From positions 310,001 to 374,000 of the forward strand of contig OZ250155.1 in NCBI GenBank assembly GCA_965237775.1: a DNA stretch of 64,000 nucleotides, in the 5' to 3' direction. A model generated the notes under the pieces. It did no database searches, had not been told where the DNA came from, and saw only the letters and a list, made by a program, of their open reading frames with translations. This DNA comes from CATOSP01 sp965237775. GTDB lineage: Bacteria > Chloroflexota > Dehalococcoidia > Lucifugimonadales > UBA3495. The translations under genes and the position numbers were made by a program. Below are positions 41,510 through 50,401 of this stretch, in pieces; within the stretch, counting starts at the first letter, position 1; the number at the start of each line of letters is the position of its first letter.

Positions 41510-41649
41510 TCTCTGCCTCGCGCTGCGTGGATTGGGACCTTGCGGTTGGCCGGGATTTTCTCATTTGACAACCCAATCACCCGGCGATATCCTGCCATTG
41601 CCCCCCAGTCCCTCTTGGGACTCCAAGCCATGGATTAAGGAGTGTTGAT

Positions 41650-42369
41650 ATGGACATTTCTAACGTCAAAGCATGTATCTTCGACGTATTCGGCACTGTC
41701 GTAGACTGGCGCACCTCTATCATCAGGCAGGCGCGCCAATTCGGCAAGGACAACGGAGTGGAGGCCGATTGGGAAGCCTTCGCCGAAGCCTGGCGCGGCA
41801 AGTACGGCCCTTACATGAACAAGGTGAGGACCGGGGAGCTTCCCTGGACCAACCTGGACCGCCTCCACCGGATGTCTCTGGACGTCGTGCTGGAAGAGTT
41901 CCACATCGAAGGGATCAGCGAAGAGGTCAAGGACGAGTTCAACAAGGCCTGGCACCACCTGGACCCGTGGCCGGACACGGTCCCTGGCCTGTATAGGCTG
42001 AAGAGGAAATTCATCCTCTCTCCGATGTCCAACGGAAACATCGCCCTCATGACCAACATGGCCAAGAACGGCGGGATGCCCTGGGACTGCATCCTGGGCG
42101 CCGAAGTTGCCAGGCACTACAAGCCCGACCCGGAAAGCTACCAGACGGCTTGCGACCTGCTGATGTTGGACCCATCCGAGGTGATGATGGTCGCCGCTCA
42201 CCAGGGCGACTTGCTCAACGCCCAGAAGGTGGGGCTGCCTTCGGCATTCGTCCCCCGTCCCATGGAACGCGGCCCCAACCCGGCGGTGCCGCCCGACCCT
42301 ACGCCAGACCCGTCCTTCGCCATCGTGGCCAGGGACTTCGTGGACCTGGCAGACCAGCTAGGGTCGTAA
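41650..42369 (+). CDS. HAD-superfamily haloacid dehalogenase type II-like hydrolase
   Basis: 239 residues. The nucleophile is Asp12 in ACIFDVFGTVVDWR, followed by a helical cap, LSPMSNGNIALMTNMAK (motif II Ser), the motif III lysine in RHYKPDPESYQTACDLL, and motif IV VMMVAAHQGDLLNAQKVG. DVFGT plus the AAHxxDL end is the pattern of L-2-haloacid dehalogenases, although other acids may be substrates. Followed 22 bp later by an LLM oxidoreductase on the same strand. Confidence 0.9.
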   Translation: MDISNVKACIFDVFGTVVDWRTSIIRQARQFGKDNGVEADWEAFAEAWRGKYGPYMNKVRTGELPWTNLDRLHRMSLDVVLEEFHIEGISEEVKDEFNKAWHHLDPWPDTVPGLYRLKRKFILSPMSNGNIALMTNMAKNGGMPWDCILGAEVARHYKPDPESYQTACDLLMLDPSEVMMVAAHQGDLLNAQKVGLPSAFVPRPMERGPNPAVPPDPTPDPSFAIVARDFVDLADQLGS

Positions 42370-42391
42370 GTTTCCGCGAAAAGGACTTAAC

Positions 42392-43387
42392 ATGGCGCGG
42401 CTGAGCATCAGAATCGGCAACGACCCTGACCTTGGGGCCGGGGACTTTCGTTCTCTGGCCCTCATGGCCGAGGAGCGCGGCTACGAGACGCTGTGGATGA
42501 CCGAGGGTTCCGGCGGAAGGGACACCATAACCCAGCTCACCGCCATCGCTTGCGCCACCTCCCGGATCAACGTCGCCCCCGGCATCCTGCCTATCTTTGG
42601 CCGGACACCGATGATGACAGCCATGTCGGCGGCGGGACTGGCTGCGGTCTCCGAGGGACGGTTCATCCTGGGCCTCGGCGTGGGCAATAGACACGCCGTA
42701 GAGTCTGCGCATGGCGTCCCATACCGTAGGCCCCTAGACCGGCTGCGGGAGACCATCTCCATTTCCCGGCGATTGCTAGCAGGCGAGACCGTGGACCACC
42801 AGGGCCGCGTATTCGAGATGGAGGGAGCCAGCCTGGGCGAAGTTATCCCAGACGAGCCGGTGCCGATATACATCGCCGCGCTGGGGCCGCGGATGCTGGA
42901 GTTGGCCGGAGAGATGGCCGACGGCGTCCTGCTAAGTTGGACTGGCGGCGATCATCTGGAGCAGTCAATCGAACGAGTATACGTCGGAGCCAAGCGGGCC
43001 GGACGAGACCCTTCTGAAATCGACATCGCCGGTTATGTGCGCGTGGCGGTTGTAGACGATCCCCAGGCAGCCGTATCCGGCCTACGGCGTCAAATATCCC
43101 GCTACACTCGCAATCCCTATTACCGGGCTTTCTTCAGGCAATGCGGTTACGACCAAGAGATCGCCGCCATAGAACAAGCATTTGCCCGAGGAGACGTCGA
43201 CGCCGCAGCCGAGGCGGTCAGCCCGGAGATGCAGAGGGCGTTGGCAGTTATAGGGACTCCAGGCGAGTGCAGGGAACAACTGGAAGCGATGCGGTCAATG
43301 GGTCTTCGGCAGCCCGTCGTGGCCCCTTTCCCCGTAGGCGATAGCTTGGCGTCCCACGAAAGAGCCATCGCCGCGTTTGGCGGGTGA
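42392..43387 (+). CDS. LLM-class (F420/FMN-dependent) oxidoreductase
   Basis: 331 residues. Bacterial-luciferase-like TIM barrel with LSIRIGNDPDLGAGDFRSLALMAEERGYETLWMTEGSGGRDTITQLTAIA, INVAPGILPIFGRTPMMTAM, FILGLGVGNRHAVESAHG and PIYIAALGPRMLELAGEMADGVLLSW. This resembles the methylene-tetrahydromethanopterin reductase-like F420 group. Probably co-transcribed with the HAD gene. It ends 4 bp before the convergent second LLM gene. Confidence 0.9.
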   Translation: MARLSIRIGNDPDLGAGDFRSLALMAEERGYETLWMTEGSGGRDTITQLTAIACATSRINVAPGILPIFGRTPMMTAMSAAGLAAVSEGRFILGLGVGNRHAVESAHGVPYRRPLDRLRETISISRRLLAGETVDHQGRVFEMEGASLGEVIPDEPVPIYIAALGPRMLELAGEMADGVLLSWTGGDHLEQSIERVYVGAKRAGRDPSEIDIAGYVRVAVVDDPQAAVSGLRRQISRYTRNPYYRAFFRQCGYDQEIAAIEQAFARGDVDAAAEAVSPEMQRALAVIGTPGECREQLEAMRSMGLRQPVVAPFPVGDSLASHERAIAAFGG

Positions 43388-43391
43388 TAGA

Positions 43392-44420
43392 CTACTCCAC
43401 CGGCTTTAGGCCGCAGGCCTGGGCAACCAGCTCGTAGGAGTGGACACGGTCGGCGAAGTTGTAGCAGATCGTGACGATGCTGAGGTCGGGGGTCTGGTAT
43501 GTCTCCGCCAGCTCTTCCAGCCTCTCCTTCACCTGATGGGGGTCGCCGTCCACACAGCGGCCCAAGTATTGCTGGGTGTAAGCCCATTCGTTGGCCGCAT
43601 ATTCGTAGGCCCCCGCCTCTTCCAGACTTGGGATTCCCCTCGCTCTCCCCGTAACCGACTTCAACCGGGCCAGGTTCCGGCTTGCCGCTATCCGGTGTGC
43701 CTCCTCCTCAGTCTCAGCACAGAGCACTTGGACACCCACGTTGACCTTCGGTTCTGTTAGGTACGCCGAGGGACGGAAGTTCTTCCGGTAGCCCTCGACG
43801 ATTGCCGGTCCTTCCTCCACTCCGAGCCCAAAGAAGTGAGCGTAGGCGAACGGCAGACCGTAGTGGGCCGCCATGATCGCACTCTCATACCTGGATCCCA
43901 GAAGCCAGACGTCAGGGGCAGTACCCTCCCCCGGGCCTGCCTGTATACCGGCAAATATGTGGCTGGACTCAAGATTTCCTTCCAGGTGACCCAGCAGGTC
44001 CAGGACTTGCTGGGGAAAGTGGCGAATGTCCGAGCTGGGCCTGGGAAAAGACAGGGCCGCCGCGGTGATCTGGTCGCTGCCCGGCGCTCGACCGATGCCC
44101 AAGTCGATGCGCCCAGGGTAGAGTGATTCCAGCAAGCGGAACTGCTCGGCTACTTTGAACGAGCTGTAATGGGAAAGCATAACCCCGCCGCTGCCGACCC
44201 GGATCGTATTAGTTCGCGCCGCGACCTGGCCGATCATCAACTCCGGGCTGGTGCCGGCAAAATTGGGAATGCTGTGGTGCTCCGCCAACCAATAACGGTG
44301 GTAACCGAACCGCTCGACGGCCACCGCAAGTTCGATGGTCTCGCGAAGGGCATCGCCCGCAGTCCCTCCGTCTCGAACTGGCGACTGGTCGACGACTCCT
44401 AAGAGCAGTTTCATAGCCAC
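43392..44420 (-). CDS. LLM-class flavin-dependent oxidoreductase (MsnO8/luciferase-like group)
   Basis: 342 residues. LLLGVVDQSPVRDGGTAGDALRETIELAVAVERFGYHRYWLAEHHSIPNFAGTSPELMIGQVAARTNTIRVGSGGVMLSHYSSFKVAEQF is the typical start of this FMN-dependent subgroup, with RIDLGIGRAPGSD following. GTG 44420 has GGGAG ten bases upstream; ATG 44414 is the alternative. Substrate unknown. Convergent with the other LLM gene, from which it is clearly diverged in sequence. Confidence 0.9.
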   Translation of the reverse strand: MAMKLLLGVVDQSPVRDGGTAGDALRETIELAVAVERFGYHRYWLAEHHSIPNFAGTSPELMIGQVAARTNTIRVGSGGVMLSHYSSFKVAEQFRLLESLYPGRIDLGIGRAPGSDQITAAALSFPRPSSDIRHFPQQVLDLLGHLEGNLESSHIFAGIQAGPGEGTAPDVWLLGSRYESAIMAAHYGLPFAYAHFFGLGVEEGPAIVEGYRKNFRPSAYLTEPKVNVGVQVLCAETEEEAHRIAASRNLARLKSVTGRARGIPSLEEAGAYEYAANEWAYTQQYLGRCVDGDPHQVKERLEELAETYQTPDLSIVTICYNFADRVHSYELVAQACGLKPVE

Positions 44421-44498
44421 GGTTAATTCACTCCCACGCGATGCCGAATTCGACGGGATTCACACTTGACAGGCTGATATTGTACTTTCATAATTATC

Positions 44499-45035
44499 TC
44501 AACGAATATCGTAAGGACTGATAGGGAAAGTGTCCATCAACTGGATATGTACCCGCAAGTCAGCGGCCCGGATGCCATCGTCCTCGCTGTTTCCGAGGCC
44601 GAGAGAGCCAATTCCACCACACCATCTAGTCCCCTCCCCAGTTTTTTCCTCGATGATCACTCCCCTGGATTCCCTATCAATTCCCATTAGCAACGCTTTC
44701 CTAATAAACGATAGCCGGGTATCGTTACAACTCTCCTGCGGCGAGACCGCCCGTGTCGAGCACACGAATGGTAACCCATCCCCTCTCGGCGAGACAACCC
44801 GGCAGCACTCCCACACCGGCGCCACCTCCCCAACCCCAGTCGCCTCCTCCGGTCCATCCGAACGGTCCACCCCAGCCAACGGTCCCACGAGAAGTCCCCA
44901 GTGAGAGTTGGTGTCTATGCCGCCAGTACGAAATATCGCATCTATTCTCCACCCACTCTCCACCCTGAACGGCGCGGCCACTTCCATGCCAACGGCTATT
45001 GCCACCGGTCTTTGTGGATATTCCCAGTAAACCAA
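44499..45035 (-). CDS. Doubtful hypothetical protein upstream of pstS
   Basis: An open frame of 178 codons reading away from pstS. VAAPFRVESGWRIDAIFRTGGIDTNSHWGLLVGPLAGVD looks protein-like, but I recognise no domain; codon usage is mixed and overlapping frames on both strands are also open, so this may be non-coding or a remnant. The whole 44421-45061 interval holds no other gene I can support. The pstS promoter should lie here, but no clear pho-box or -35/-10 pair was found. Confidence 0.3.
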   Translation of the reverse strand: MVYWEYPQRPVAIAVGMEVAAPFRVESGWRIDAIFRTGGIDTNSHWGLLVGPLAGVDRSDGPEEATGVGEVAPVWECCRVVSPRGDGLPFVCSTRAVSPQESCNDTRLSFIRKALLMGIDRESRGVIIEEKTGEGTRWCGGIGSLGLGNSEDDGIRAADLRVHIQLMDTFPISPYDIR

Positions 45036-45061
45036 ACTCGAGAATCTGAGGTAGTACTTCC

Positions 45062-46165
45062 GTGAGAACCAACCACGACAAACGCCCCCTGGCTGTAGTC
45101 ACCGTTGTACCGATTTTGCTCATGATGGCGCTATTCACGTCTGCCTGCGCCGGCCCAGAAGCTGAGCAAAGCGCCCAGCCACCGCAATCGGCCTTTAATC
45201 CGCGGGAGTCCGCTGAGGTCATGAAGGCGGAACTCAGCCACTTATCCGGGGACATCACCATCGACGGTTCGAGCACCGTGTTTCCGATCAGTGAGGCGGT
45301 ATCCGAAGAGTTCGGCATCCTGACCAACGGCAAAGTCAGGGTCACCGTGGGACTCTCAGGCTCAGGCGGCGGTTTCAAGAAGTTCTGCTCCGGTGAGTCC
45401 GATATCACCAATGCCTCGCGCCCGATCAAGCAGAAGGAAGTAGACCTCTGCGCTAACTCCGGCATCGAGTACGTCGAAGTCCCCGTGGCTATCGACGGCC
45501 TAAGCGTAATGACCAACCCAGCCAACACCTACATCGACTGCCTGACCCTTGAAGAACTCAAACTAGTCTGGGGTCCCGACGCTGAAGACAAAATCACCAA
45601 GTGGGACCAGGTGCGCCCCGATTGGCCCAACGAGGACATCAGGCTCTACGGTCCTGGCGTCGACTCCGGCACCTTCGACTACTTCACCGAGGTGGTCAAC
45701 GGCGAGTCCCAGTCTTCCCGCGGCGACTTCACCGCGAGCGAGGACGACAACGTCCTGGTCCAGGGCATCTCCGGTGACGAGCACAGCCTCGGCTTCTTCG
45801 GCTACGCATACTACATCGAGAATGCGGACAAGCTGAAGCTGGTCGGCGTGGACGGCGGCGAGGGGTGCCTAACCCCCAGCGACGCCACCATAGAAGACGG
45901 CAGCTACCAGCCCTTGGCCCGGCCTCTGTTCATCTACATCAAGAAAGAATCACTGGCCAAGCCCCACCTGGAGGCCTTCGCCAAGTTCCACCTGAGTCCC
46001 GAGGGCGGCCAGCAACTGGTCCGCGACGTGGGCTACCTGCCTTATCCCAGTGAGGTATATACGCTGGCTCAAGAGCGGGTGGAGCGCGGTTTGGCCGGCA
46101 CATTGTTCGGAGGCGACAACGCCCAGAAGGGTCCCGTCGCAACGGTCCTGGCATCCAACCAGTGA
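45062..46165 (+). CDS. pstS: Phosphate-binding lipoprotein of the Pst ABC transporter
   Basis: 367 residues from GTG. Lipoprotein signal VVPILLMMALFTSACAGP (lipobox TSAC), a short linker, then the PstS domain: ITIDGSSTVFPISEAVSEEF, VGLSGSGGGFKKFCSGESDITNASRPI (phosphate loop SGSGGG and Asp), RLYGPGVDSGTFDYFTEVV. This is the PstS subgroup with extra cysteines (FCSGES, DLCANSG, YIDCLTL, EGCLTP), likely disulfides. It captures phosphate outside the membrane and delivers it to PstCA. First gene of pstSCAB. Confidence 0.95.
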   Translation: MRTNHDKRPLAVVTVVPILLMMALFTSACAGPEAEQSAQPPQSAFNPRESAEVMKAELSHLSGDITIDGSSTVFPISEAVSEEFGILTNGKVRVTVGLSGSGGGFKKFCSGESDITNASRPIKQKEVDLCANSGIEYVEVPVAIDGLSVMTNPANTYIDCLTLEELKLVWGPDAEDKITKWDQVRPDWPNEDIRLYGPGVDSGTFDYFTEVVNGESQSSRGDFTASEDDNVLVQGISGDEHSLGFFGYAYYIENADKLKLVGVDGGEGCLTPSDATIEDGSYQPLARPLFIYIKKESLAKPHLEAFAKFHLSPEGGQQLVRDVGYLPYPSEVYTLAQERVERGLAGTLFGGDNAQKGPVATVLASNQ

Positions 46166-46330
46166 GCAGGTCCAACTTGCGGAGGAGGGGGACTATCCCT
46201 CCCCCTTCATTTGTCATCGGCTGTATATGAAGGCCAGGAAAACCGAGCCTATGGGCCTCGGCGCATTTGTTTAACACTTCGGAAACATAACCTTCCGCAT
46301 TAGTGGTTGTAATGGCCGGGGAGCCCGATT

Positions 46331-47353
46331 ATGCTGTTATGCGGTCTCGGACCCACCACGGTCCCACGCACAACTCCCGGTTCTATGAAGTCGGTTCAAG
46401 GGGTGGCTAGGGAAGAAGTTGTTTCAGGCTCGGCGCCCTTGAATAATGAAAGCGCAACCCAGCGAAGAATACGGTCAAGAAACCTCCATGAACGTATCGC
46501 CAAATGGGTCCTCTTCAGCTTAAGCGCCGTCTCCGTTCTCACCACCGCTGGTATCGTCTCAGTCCTCTTATTTGAGGCTATACAGTTTTTCCAGGAAGTT
46601 TCCCCCGTCGAGTTCCTCACCGGAACGCGGTGGACCCCGCTATTCGCGTCCAAGCACTTCGGGGTATTGCCCCTGGTGGCTGGTACGCTTTTGGTCGCCG
46701 TTCTATCGATGTTCGTGGCGCTGCCCCTGGGTCTCCTGAGCGCCATCTACCTCAGCGAATACGCTCCTGAAAAGATTCGTCAGGTCATCAAGCCAATCTT
46801 AGAGATTCTGGCGGGCATCCCAACAGTGGTATATGGGTATTTCGCGCTGTTATTCGTTACTCCTTTACTCCGCACGATCTCCGACGAGATTGCGGTGTTC
46901 AACGCCCTCAGCGCCTCGATAGTCATGGGCATAATGATCCTCCCGATGGTGTCCAGCCTGAGCGAGGATGCGATGTCGGCCGTTCCCAATTCGCTGAGAG
47001 AAGCGGCTTATGCGCTGGGGGCCACCAAGCTGGAAGTTTCCCTTCGAGTGGTGGTCCCATCCGCCCTCTCAGGCATCGCCGCCTCCTTCATTCTGGCCAC
47101 CTCTCGGGCCATCGGCGAGACCATGATCGTGACCGTGGCCGCCGGGCAGAACCCGAATTTCACCCTTAACCCATTCGTGCCCATAGAAACCATGACCGCC
47201 TACATAGTGCAGGTAAGCCTGGGAGACGCCCCGGCGGGGACCCTGGAATTTAAGACGATTTTCGCGGTTGCTTTGACGCTATTCTGCATGACCCTAATAA
47301 TGAACTTGCTGAGCCAGTGGGTCGTCCGCAGATTCCGGGAACAGTACGAGTAA
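46331..47353 (+). CDS. pstC: Phosphate ABC transporter permease PstC
   Basis: 340 residues. An N-terminal cytoplasmic extension, then membrane segments starting KWVLFSLSAVSVLTTAGIVSVLLFEAIQFF, SPVEFLTGTRWTPLF, and the permease core LGLLSAIYLSEYAPEKIRQVIKPILEILAGIPTVVYGYFAL and SLREAAYALGATKLEVSLRVVVPSALSGI (EAA loop). Start chosen at ATG 46331 because GGGGAG lies at 46318-46323; ATG 46385 would shorten the extension. Its stop overlaps the pstA ATG by one base (TAATG). Confidence 0.94.
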   Translation: MLLCGLGPTTVPRTTPGSMKSVQGVAREEVVSGSAPLNNESATQRRIRSRNLHERIAKWVLFSLSAVSVLTTAGIVSVLLFEAIQFFQEVSPVEFLTGTRWTPLFASKHFGVLPLVAGTLLVAVLSMFVALPLGLLSAIYLSEYAPEKIRQVIKPILEILAGIPTVVYGYFALLFVTPLLRTISDEIAVFNALSASIVMGIMILPMVSSLSEDAMSAVPNSLREAAYALGATKLEVSLRVVVPSALSGIAASFILATSRAIGETMIVTVAAGQNPNFTLNPFVPIETMTAYIVQVSLGDAPAGTLEFKTIFAVALTLFCMTLIMNLLSQWVVRRFREQYE

Positions 47354-48231
47354 TGGATGTCGCACAACGCGCACGGCTACAAAGGCGCCTGGCTCACCGC
47401 AAACGCAAGAACGCCATCTTCGCCGGGTTATGCATGGCGGCAATCGCTATCGCTCTGGGTATGCTGGCAGTATTGCTCATTTACATCATCGCGCAAGGCT
47501 ACGCCAGAGTTGACTGGTCTTTCCTGAGCAGCTTTCCGTCCCGCTTCCCGGAGAGGGCAGGAATCCAAGCGGCGATAATCGGCAGCATCTACGTGATCGC
47601 CATCGCGGCGGTGGCGTCCTTCGTTATTGGCGTTGGCTCGGCCATCTATCTCGAAGAATATGCCCACCGCCACAGGTTGACCAAGATCATTCAGGTTAAC
47701 ATCGCAAACCTGGCGGGCGTCCCATCCATCGTGTACGGAATCCTCGGGCTGGAGATCTTCGTGCGGATCATGACCTTGGGAAAGAGCGTGCTGGCCGGAG
47801 GATTCACCCTGGCTCTACTGGTGCTCCCTGTAATAATCATCGCGTCCCAGGAAGCGATTCGCGCGGTGCCTCCTTCCATCCGGGAAGGGGGGTACGCTCT
47901 GGGCGCAAGCCGTTGGCAAACGGTCTGGCACCTGGTCTTGCCGCAGGCGTTTCCCGGAATCTTGACCGGCGTGATCCTAGCGGTAAGCCGGGCGATGGGT
48001 GAGACGGCTCCGCTCATCGTGATGGGCGCGCTAACCTTCGTCCCCTTCGCTCCGGATGGCCCCTTGAGCCGGTTCACCGTCCTGCCAATCCAGATCTTCA
48101 ACTGGACTTCCAGGCCCCAGGCCGGGTTCCACGAGGCGGCGGCGGCGGGCATCATCGTCCTGCTCACATTGCTGCTTATCATGAACGCCGCGGCGGTATT
48201 TCTGCGGTATAAGTTCGGAACTAGGACGTAA
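47353..48231 (+). CDS. pstA: Phosphate ABC transporter permease PstA
   Basis: 292 residues. Starts in the TAATG overlap with pstC. Segments AIFAGLCMAAIAIALGMLAVLLIYIIAQG, GIQAAIIGSIYVIAIAAVASFVIGVGSAIYLEEYA, VNIANLAGVPSIVYGILGLEIFV and the EAA loop SIREGGYALGASRWQTVWHLVLPQAFPGILTG are typical of PstA. It pairs with PstC to form the phosphate channel in the inner membrane. Confidence 0.94.
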   Translation: MDVAQRARLQRRLAHRKRKNAIFAGLCMAAIAIALGMLAVLLIYIIAQGYARVDWSFLSSFPSRFPERAGIQAAIIGSIYVIAIAAVASFVIGVGSAIYLEEYAHRHRLTKIIQVNIANLAGVPSIVYGILGLEIFVRIMTLGKSVLAGGFTLALLVLPVIIIASQEAIRAVPPSIREGGYALGASRWQTVWHLVLPQAFPGILTGVILAVSRAMGETAPLIVMGALTFVPFAPDGPLSRFTVLPIQIFNWTSRPQAGFHEAAAAGIIVLLTLLLIMNAAAVFLRYKFGTRT

Positions 48232-48234
48232 GAC

Positions 48235-49008
48235 ATGCAATCGGCGGATAACATCATCAGGACCGAGGGACTGAGCGTATATTACGGCGACAAGCGCGTG
48301 GTCACCGAGGTTTCTCTCGACGTGCCCCGGAACCGGATCACCGCGATTATCGGACCTTCAGGCTGCGGAAAGAGCACCCTATTGCGCTGCTTCAACCGCA
48401 TGAACGAGTTGATCCCCACGGCGAGCATCACCGGCAGGGTGTATTTCGAAGGTGAAGACCTCTACGCGCGTCACATCGATCCGGCGGAGATCCGGTATCG
48501 AATAGGCATGGTTTTTCAACGTCCCAATCCCTTTCCAAAGTCGATTTACGACAATGTGGCCTTCGGACCCAAGATCAACGGTTTCAAGGGCAACATGGAC
48601 GAGCTGGTCGAGACGTCCCTCATTCGGGCTGCCCTGTGGGATGAGGTGAAGGACCGGATGAATGCCAGCGCCCTGGGCCTTTCCGGCGGTCAACAGCAGC
48701 GGCTCTGCATCGCCCGCACCCTGGCCGTGGAACCACAGGTTATCTTGATGGATGAGCCATGCTCCGCCCTGGACCCTATCGCCACGCTTGCCATAGAAGA
48801 GGTAATGCGGGAGTTGGCCCAAGAGTACACCATTGTAATAGTGACCCATAACATGCAACAGGCCGCCCGTGTGTCTCACTACACCGCATTCCTGATGACA
48901 GAGGAACATAGCATTGGCCTGCTGGTGGAGTACGGTGAGAGCCGCCAGATCTTCACCAACCCCGCGGATGAACGGACCGAGGCCTACATCACGGGCCGTT
49001 TCGGATAG
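48235..49008 (+). CDS. pstB: Phosphate ABC transporter ATP-binding protein PstB
   Basis: 257 residues. Walker A GPSGCGKST at 40-48, Q-loop IGMVFQRPNPFPKSIYDNVAFGPKINGFKG, signature LSGGQQQRLCIARTLA, Walker B VILMDEPCSALDP, H-loop IVIVTHNMQQAARVS, all as in PstB. It powers phosphate import. It starts 3 bp after pstA. No phoU follows, so regulation through the usual PhoU protein is not encoded here. Confidence 0.96.
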   Translation: MQSADNIIRTEGLSVYYGDKRVVTEVSLDVPRNRITAIIGPSGCGKSTLLRCFNRMNELIPTASITGRVYFEGEDLYARHIDPAEIRYRIGMVFQRPNPFPKSIYDNVAFGPKINGFKGNMDELVETSLIRAALWDEVKDRMNASALGLSGGQQQRLCIARTLAVEPQVILMDEPCSALDPIATLAIEEVMRELAQEYTIVIVTHNMQQAARVSHYTAFLMTEEHSIGLLVEYGESRQIFTNPADERTEAYITGRFG

Positions 49009-49137
49009 GGCGATTGCACACCCTTACGCGGACCATGTTTCTTGGGGTATAATCCGTGCCTAACGCTGCGGGAGCAGTCGCGATCACAGGCGAGATGCGC
49101 TCAGTTGCGAACTGATAGCTTTTGGGCCGGAGGAGTT

Positions 49138-49533
49138 ATGCCTGAGAGGTACCAGGACGAGATAGAGGAGATCCTGCGAGAGGCGGGCGAACCCGCCCCC
49201 GATAACGCATCAAGGGAACGCCCTCGAGCCGATGACCAAGTTGTCGTTCCTGTTCACGCCCCTGACCGGGCTCCCGCCGCGCCGCCGCCTCGAGGCCGGC
49301 GGTGGCTGCGGTTTACTCCGGGCAAATTGATGCTGGCCGGCCTGGTCCTGTTCGTGGCCGGGGCCCTGTGGTTCCGCCCGTTGGTTTGGGTAGGGTTGGG
49401 CATGGTGGCCCTGGGGTACCTGCTGTTCTTTGTGTCTCCCCACTCCATATCCTATGAAAAGAGGTGGAGGGGCCAGGTGGTAGAGGAATACGATTCCCCG
49501 TGGCAGAGACTCAAGCGTTGGCTGTCGCGCTGA
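49138..49533 (+). CDS. Small two-helix membrane protein, unknown function
   Basis: 131 residues from ATG 49138 with GGAGGAG just upstream. A charged N-terminus (RYQDEIEEILREAGE), a Pro/Ala-rich disordered stretch, then two adjacent membrane helices (LMLAGLVLFVAGALWF and VWVGLGMVALGYLLFFV) and a basic tail. Similar short proteins starting with a ...EIEEIL motif occur in Chloroflexota, without assigned function. It stands 130 bp after pstB and converges with hemD. Confidence 0.75.
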   Translation: MPERYQDEIEEILREAGEPAPDNASRERPRADDQVVVPVHAPDRAPAAPPPRGRRWLRFTPGKLMLAGLVLFVAGALWFRPLVWVGLGMVALGYLLFFVSPHSISYEKRWRGQVVEEYDSPWQRLKRWLSR

Positions 49534-49555
49534 ACCAGGGGGATTGGGACCCAGC

Positions 49556-50392
49556 CTAGTTCTCCAGGGCTGGGCCTTCGCTGAAGTGTTCCGCGAGGGC
49601 GATAATCATATTGCCCATGTGAACATGCTCCGGCTCAACATCCACTCGCAAGCCCATCTCCCGTAGTCTCCGGCTGCACACCGGCCCCACGGAAGCAACC
49701 GCCACCGGAAGTATCTCAAGACTCTCCCGAAACTGCCGCTCTTTGTTGGCCTGGCCGGCGATTGTGAGGAGATTCCGTACCTGTGGCTGGCTGGTGAACG
49801 CCAGGGCATCCACGGCCCCGTTCCCCAAATCGTCGATCATGCGGATCACGGGGGACGTGTCATCGGGCAGCCCCCAGGTGTAGAGGGTTACCTCCCTGAC
49901 GTTCGCTCCCCTGTCCTCCAATCCCTGGGTGAGGAAACCGTTGGGCGACCCGTAAGCCTGGACCGCAAGGTCTCTTCCCTGAAGATCGTATTCCTTGATG
50001 GACTCAAGGAGGTCGGCCGAGGTGTAGGGCTCGGGAGGCATAACGTCGATGTGGATGTCGTTCTGGCGTAGGACCCGCGCCGGTTTCGGGCTTCTGGCGA
50101 AGACCGTAAGGCCGTTCAGGGCGGTCAGGAAGTCATCCTTCATCCCCATGGAATCGGCGGCGTCTATAAGGGCGCGGGTACCGACACCGGTTAGCAGGAC
50201 GACGACGTCCAAGCTGCCGTCACAGACGTCTCGCACCAACTTCTGTACGTGGGGGTCGTCCTCCAGATAAAGTTCCTGGAGGACCGGGGCCGGGTATGGC
50301 GTCCCGCCATGACGCTCAATAAGCCCGGCCATTTCCGATTGCATTCTCGCTTCGACGAAGGCGACAACCCTGCCGCCCAGGGAGGCTACCAA
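49556..50392 (-). CDS. hemD: Uroporphyrinogen-III synthase
   Basis: 278 residues. GGRVVAFVEARMQSEMAGLIERHGGTPYPAPVLQELYL, VVVLLTGVGTRALI, AVQAYGSPNGFLTQGLEDRGANVREVTLYTWGLP and DALAFTSQPQVRNLLTIAG match the two-lobed HemD fold. It cyclises hydroxymethylbilane to uroporphyrinogen III, precursor of siroheme. A TTG start with GGGAG upstream, only 9 bp after the siroheme-dependent reductase, links cofactor supply and enzyme. Confidence 0.88.
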   Translation of the reverse strand: MVASLGGRVVAFVEARMQSEMAGLIERHGGTPYPAPVLQELYLEDDPHVQKLVRDVCDGSLDVVVLLTGVGTRALIDAADSMGMKDDFLTALNGLTVFARSPKPARVLRQNDIHIDVMPPEPYTSADLLESIKEYDLQGRDLAVQAYGSPNGFLTQGLEDRGANVREVTLYTWGLPDDTSPVIRMIDDLGNGAVDALAFTSQPQVRNLLTIAGQANKERQFRESLEILPVAVASVGPVCSRRLREMGLRVDVEPEHVHMGNMIIALAEHFSEGPALEN

Positions 50393-50401
50393 CGCGCTCC
50401 C

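Noticed and set aside
44725..45528. Minus-strand frame overlapping pstS with a Gly/Trp-rich end
   Set aside because: Overlaps the pstS coding region by several hundred bases and shows no domain.
46187..46205. Hairpin terminator between pstS and pstC
   Set aside because: The G/C tracts pair for only about six bases with a wobble and no clean T run, so support is weak.
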